Assembly (NCBI GenBank): GCA_040218875.1
Contig: JAVJQP010000029.1
DNA from: Coleofasciculus sp937127375
GTDB lineage: Bacteria; Cyanobacteriota; Cyanobacteriia; Cyanobacteriales; Coleofasciculaceae
Length of the DNA stretch: 64,000 bases
Strand: one strand, 5' to 3'
Shown: piece after piece, positions 63,250 to 64,000 of the stretch
How positions within the stretch are numbered: the first letter of the stretch is position 1
Layout of the letters: the number at the start of each line of letters is the position of its first letter
Position numbers and translations under genes: made by a program
Notes under the pieces: generated by a model
What the model saw: the letters and a program-made list of their open reading frames with translations, nothing else
Told to the model about the DNA's origin: nothing
Database searches by the model: none

Positions 63250-63606
63250 TCATTAGCGACAAGTTAGATCCGGATTGATCACGATTAAATCCGCATCACC
63301 CCATTAAAAAAGAATTCGCCGCAGTGAGCCCGATAAACCTCGACCCAATCATCGCTGCAATCAGCGCGATCGCACTCAAAACTTTAGGCGCAGTAGAATC
63401 AACACAAAATTAAAAATCTGGAAACCCGCGCAGGCGGGTTTTGTTTGTGTAGCTGCGGTTTCAACCGCCCAGCTTTTAGCTTGGGTTTGAACCCAAGGCG
63501 GTTAGTGAGACTGGCACTAAAGTGCCTACTACGAACCTACTACGAACAACCAACCCCCACGCTAAAATAGACCAAAACTCTTACAACGAGATAGCCAAAG
63601 AAACAG
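63250..63606. other. Spacer with an inverted copy of the ~85-bp repeat
   Basis: 63421-63470 (AAACCCGCGCAGGCGGGTTT then TTGTGTAGCTGCGGTTTCAA) is an inverted relative of 13349 and 24859. A short frame from GTG 63324 (SPINLDPIIAAISAIALKTL, 29 residues) might be a gene remnant. No full gene is seen. Confidence 0.5.
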
Positions 63607-64000
63607 ATGACCACCGCAGCACCCCCCAAAACCAAGTACGAAGCCATCATTGGTCTAGAAACCCACTGCCAACTCAACACCGCCACCAAAATATTCTCCT
63701 ACTCCTCCACAGAATTTGGCACTCCCCCCAACACCAACATCGATCCGATATGCATGGGACTCCCCGGCGTGCTACCGGTTCTCAATCAAAAAGTTTTGGA
63801 ATCCGCCGTCAAAGCCGGATTAGCCCTCAACTGCCAAATCGCCCCCTATAGTAAATTTGACCGCAAACAATACTTTTATCCCGATCTCCCCAAAAATTAT
63901 CAAATCTCTCAATATGACCTCCCCATCGCCGAACATGGCTGGTTAGAAATCGAACTCATCGATGACGACGGAAACCCCATCGACAAAAAAATCGGCATCA
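63607..64000 (+). CDS. gatB: Asp-tRNA(Asn)/Glu-tRNA(Gln) amidotransferase subunit B (partial)
   Basis: The first 131 residues are present; the gene runs off the window. After MTTAAPPKTKYEAIIGLETH comes CQLNTATKIFSYSSTEFGTP, NTNIDPICMGLPGVLPVLNQ, the FDRKQYFYPDLPKNYQISQY signature and IAEHGWLEIE. GatB is the kinase/amidotransferase subunit of GatCAB, which makes Gln-tRNA(Gln) from Glu-tRNA(Gln). It starts at ATG 63607. Confidence 0.97.
   Translation, partial: MTTAAPPKTKYEAIIGLETHCQLNTATKIFSYSSTEFGTPPNTNIDPICMGLPGVLPVLNQKVLESAVKAGLALNCQIAPYSKFDRKQYFYPDLPKNYQISQYDLPIAEHGWLEIELIDDDGNPIDKKIGI

Noticed and set aside
63279..63413. A 29-44 residue frame ending LKTLGAVESTQN
   Set aside because: Too short and without a ribosome site or recognised homologue; mentioned only as a possible remnant in the spacer entry.

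Overview
The window is typical cyanobacterial chromosome, probably from a large-genome filamentous species. The octamer GCGATCGC (HIP1) is scattered through most genes. Cyanobacterial families are present: DUF1830, a GUN4-domain kinase, CbiD, DUF2227, a RibBA with a long C-terminal extension and a PaO-like Rieske oxygenase. Short interspersed palindromic repeats are very frequent. The resemblance to Coleofasciculus- or Moorea-like genomes is inference only.

Layout. 0.25-3.3 kb: menB, a PD-(D/E)XK-like gene, a stump of a type I restriction hsdM, and a Tat-type aldo/keto reductase. 3.4-7.8 kb: a small ribbon-helix-helix gene, a decayed IS200/IS605 right end touching a Rieske oxygenase gene, a 33-bp tandem repeat, a GT2 glycosyltransferase, and an AAA-ATPase/PIN-like pair whose second gene is broken by a palindromic repeat. 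7.8-13.3 kb: ureC without ureAB, a DUF1830 gene, an FMN reductase and ftsH. 13.6-17.8 kb: a long Argonaute (pAgo) without catalytic residues, coupled to a CHAT (caspase-like) protease gene. 17.9-37.2 kb: housekeeping genes (M23 peptidase, cbiD, guaA, phosphoribosyltransferase, patatin, rsmA, ispE, kinase-GUN4, GTPase, MscS-like channel, SLC13 permease, ddl). 37.5-49.3 kb: an accessory island with small HTH genes, a PIN/XRE-protease toxin-antitoxin-like pair, a two-gene operon of a UvrD helicase carrying an exonuclease and a methyltransferase-reverse transcriptase-helical protein, a double-RHH antitoxin with a broken VapC, and a Uma2 gene. 49.3-64 kb: nickel/cobalt export-type genes, tRNA-Val(UAC), mazG, ribBA, a TnpB gene with its catalytic core deleted, a DUF2079 membrane protein, a second PD-(D/E)XK-like paralogue, mtnC, an alcohol dehydrogenase and the start of gatB.

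Two systems stand out. (1) The pAgo-CHAT operon reads like a guide-directed sensor (MID residues kept, PIWI catalysis lost) tied to a Cys/His protease, analogous in logic to Craspase; the protease gene has a frame break near 16.4 kb. (2) The helicase-exonuclease / methyltransferase-RT operon has an intact YVDD reverse transcriptase followed by an alpha-helical C-terminus as in the UG/Abi (DRT) anti-phage RTs, but with an unusual N-terminal methyltransferase-like domain and a helicase-exonuclease partner. Both are inferred defence systems; neither function is shown by sequence alone.

Spacers between genes are mostly filled by at least eight families of dispersed repeats, several of which have invaded gene ends.
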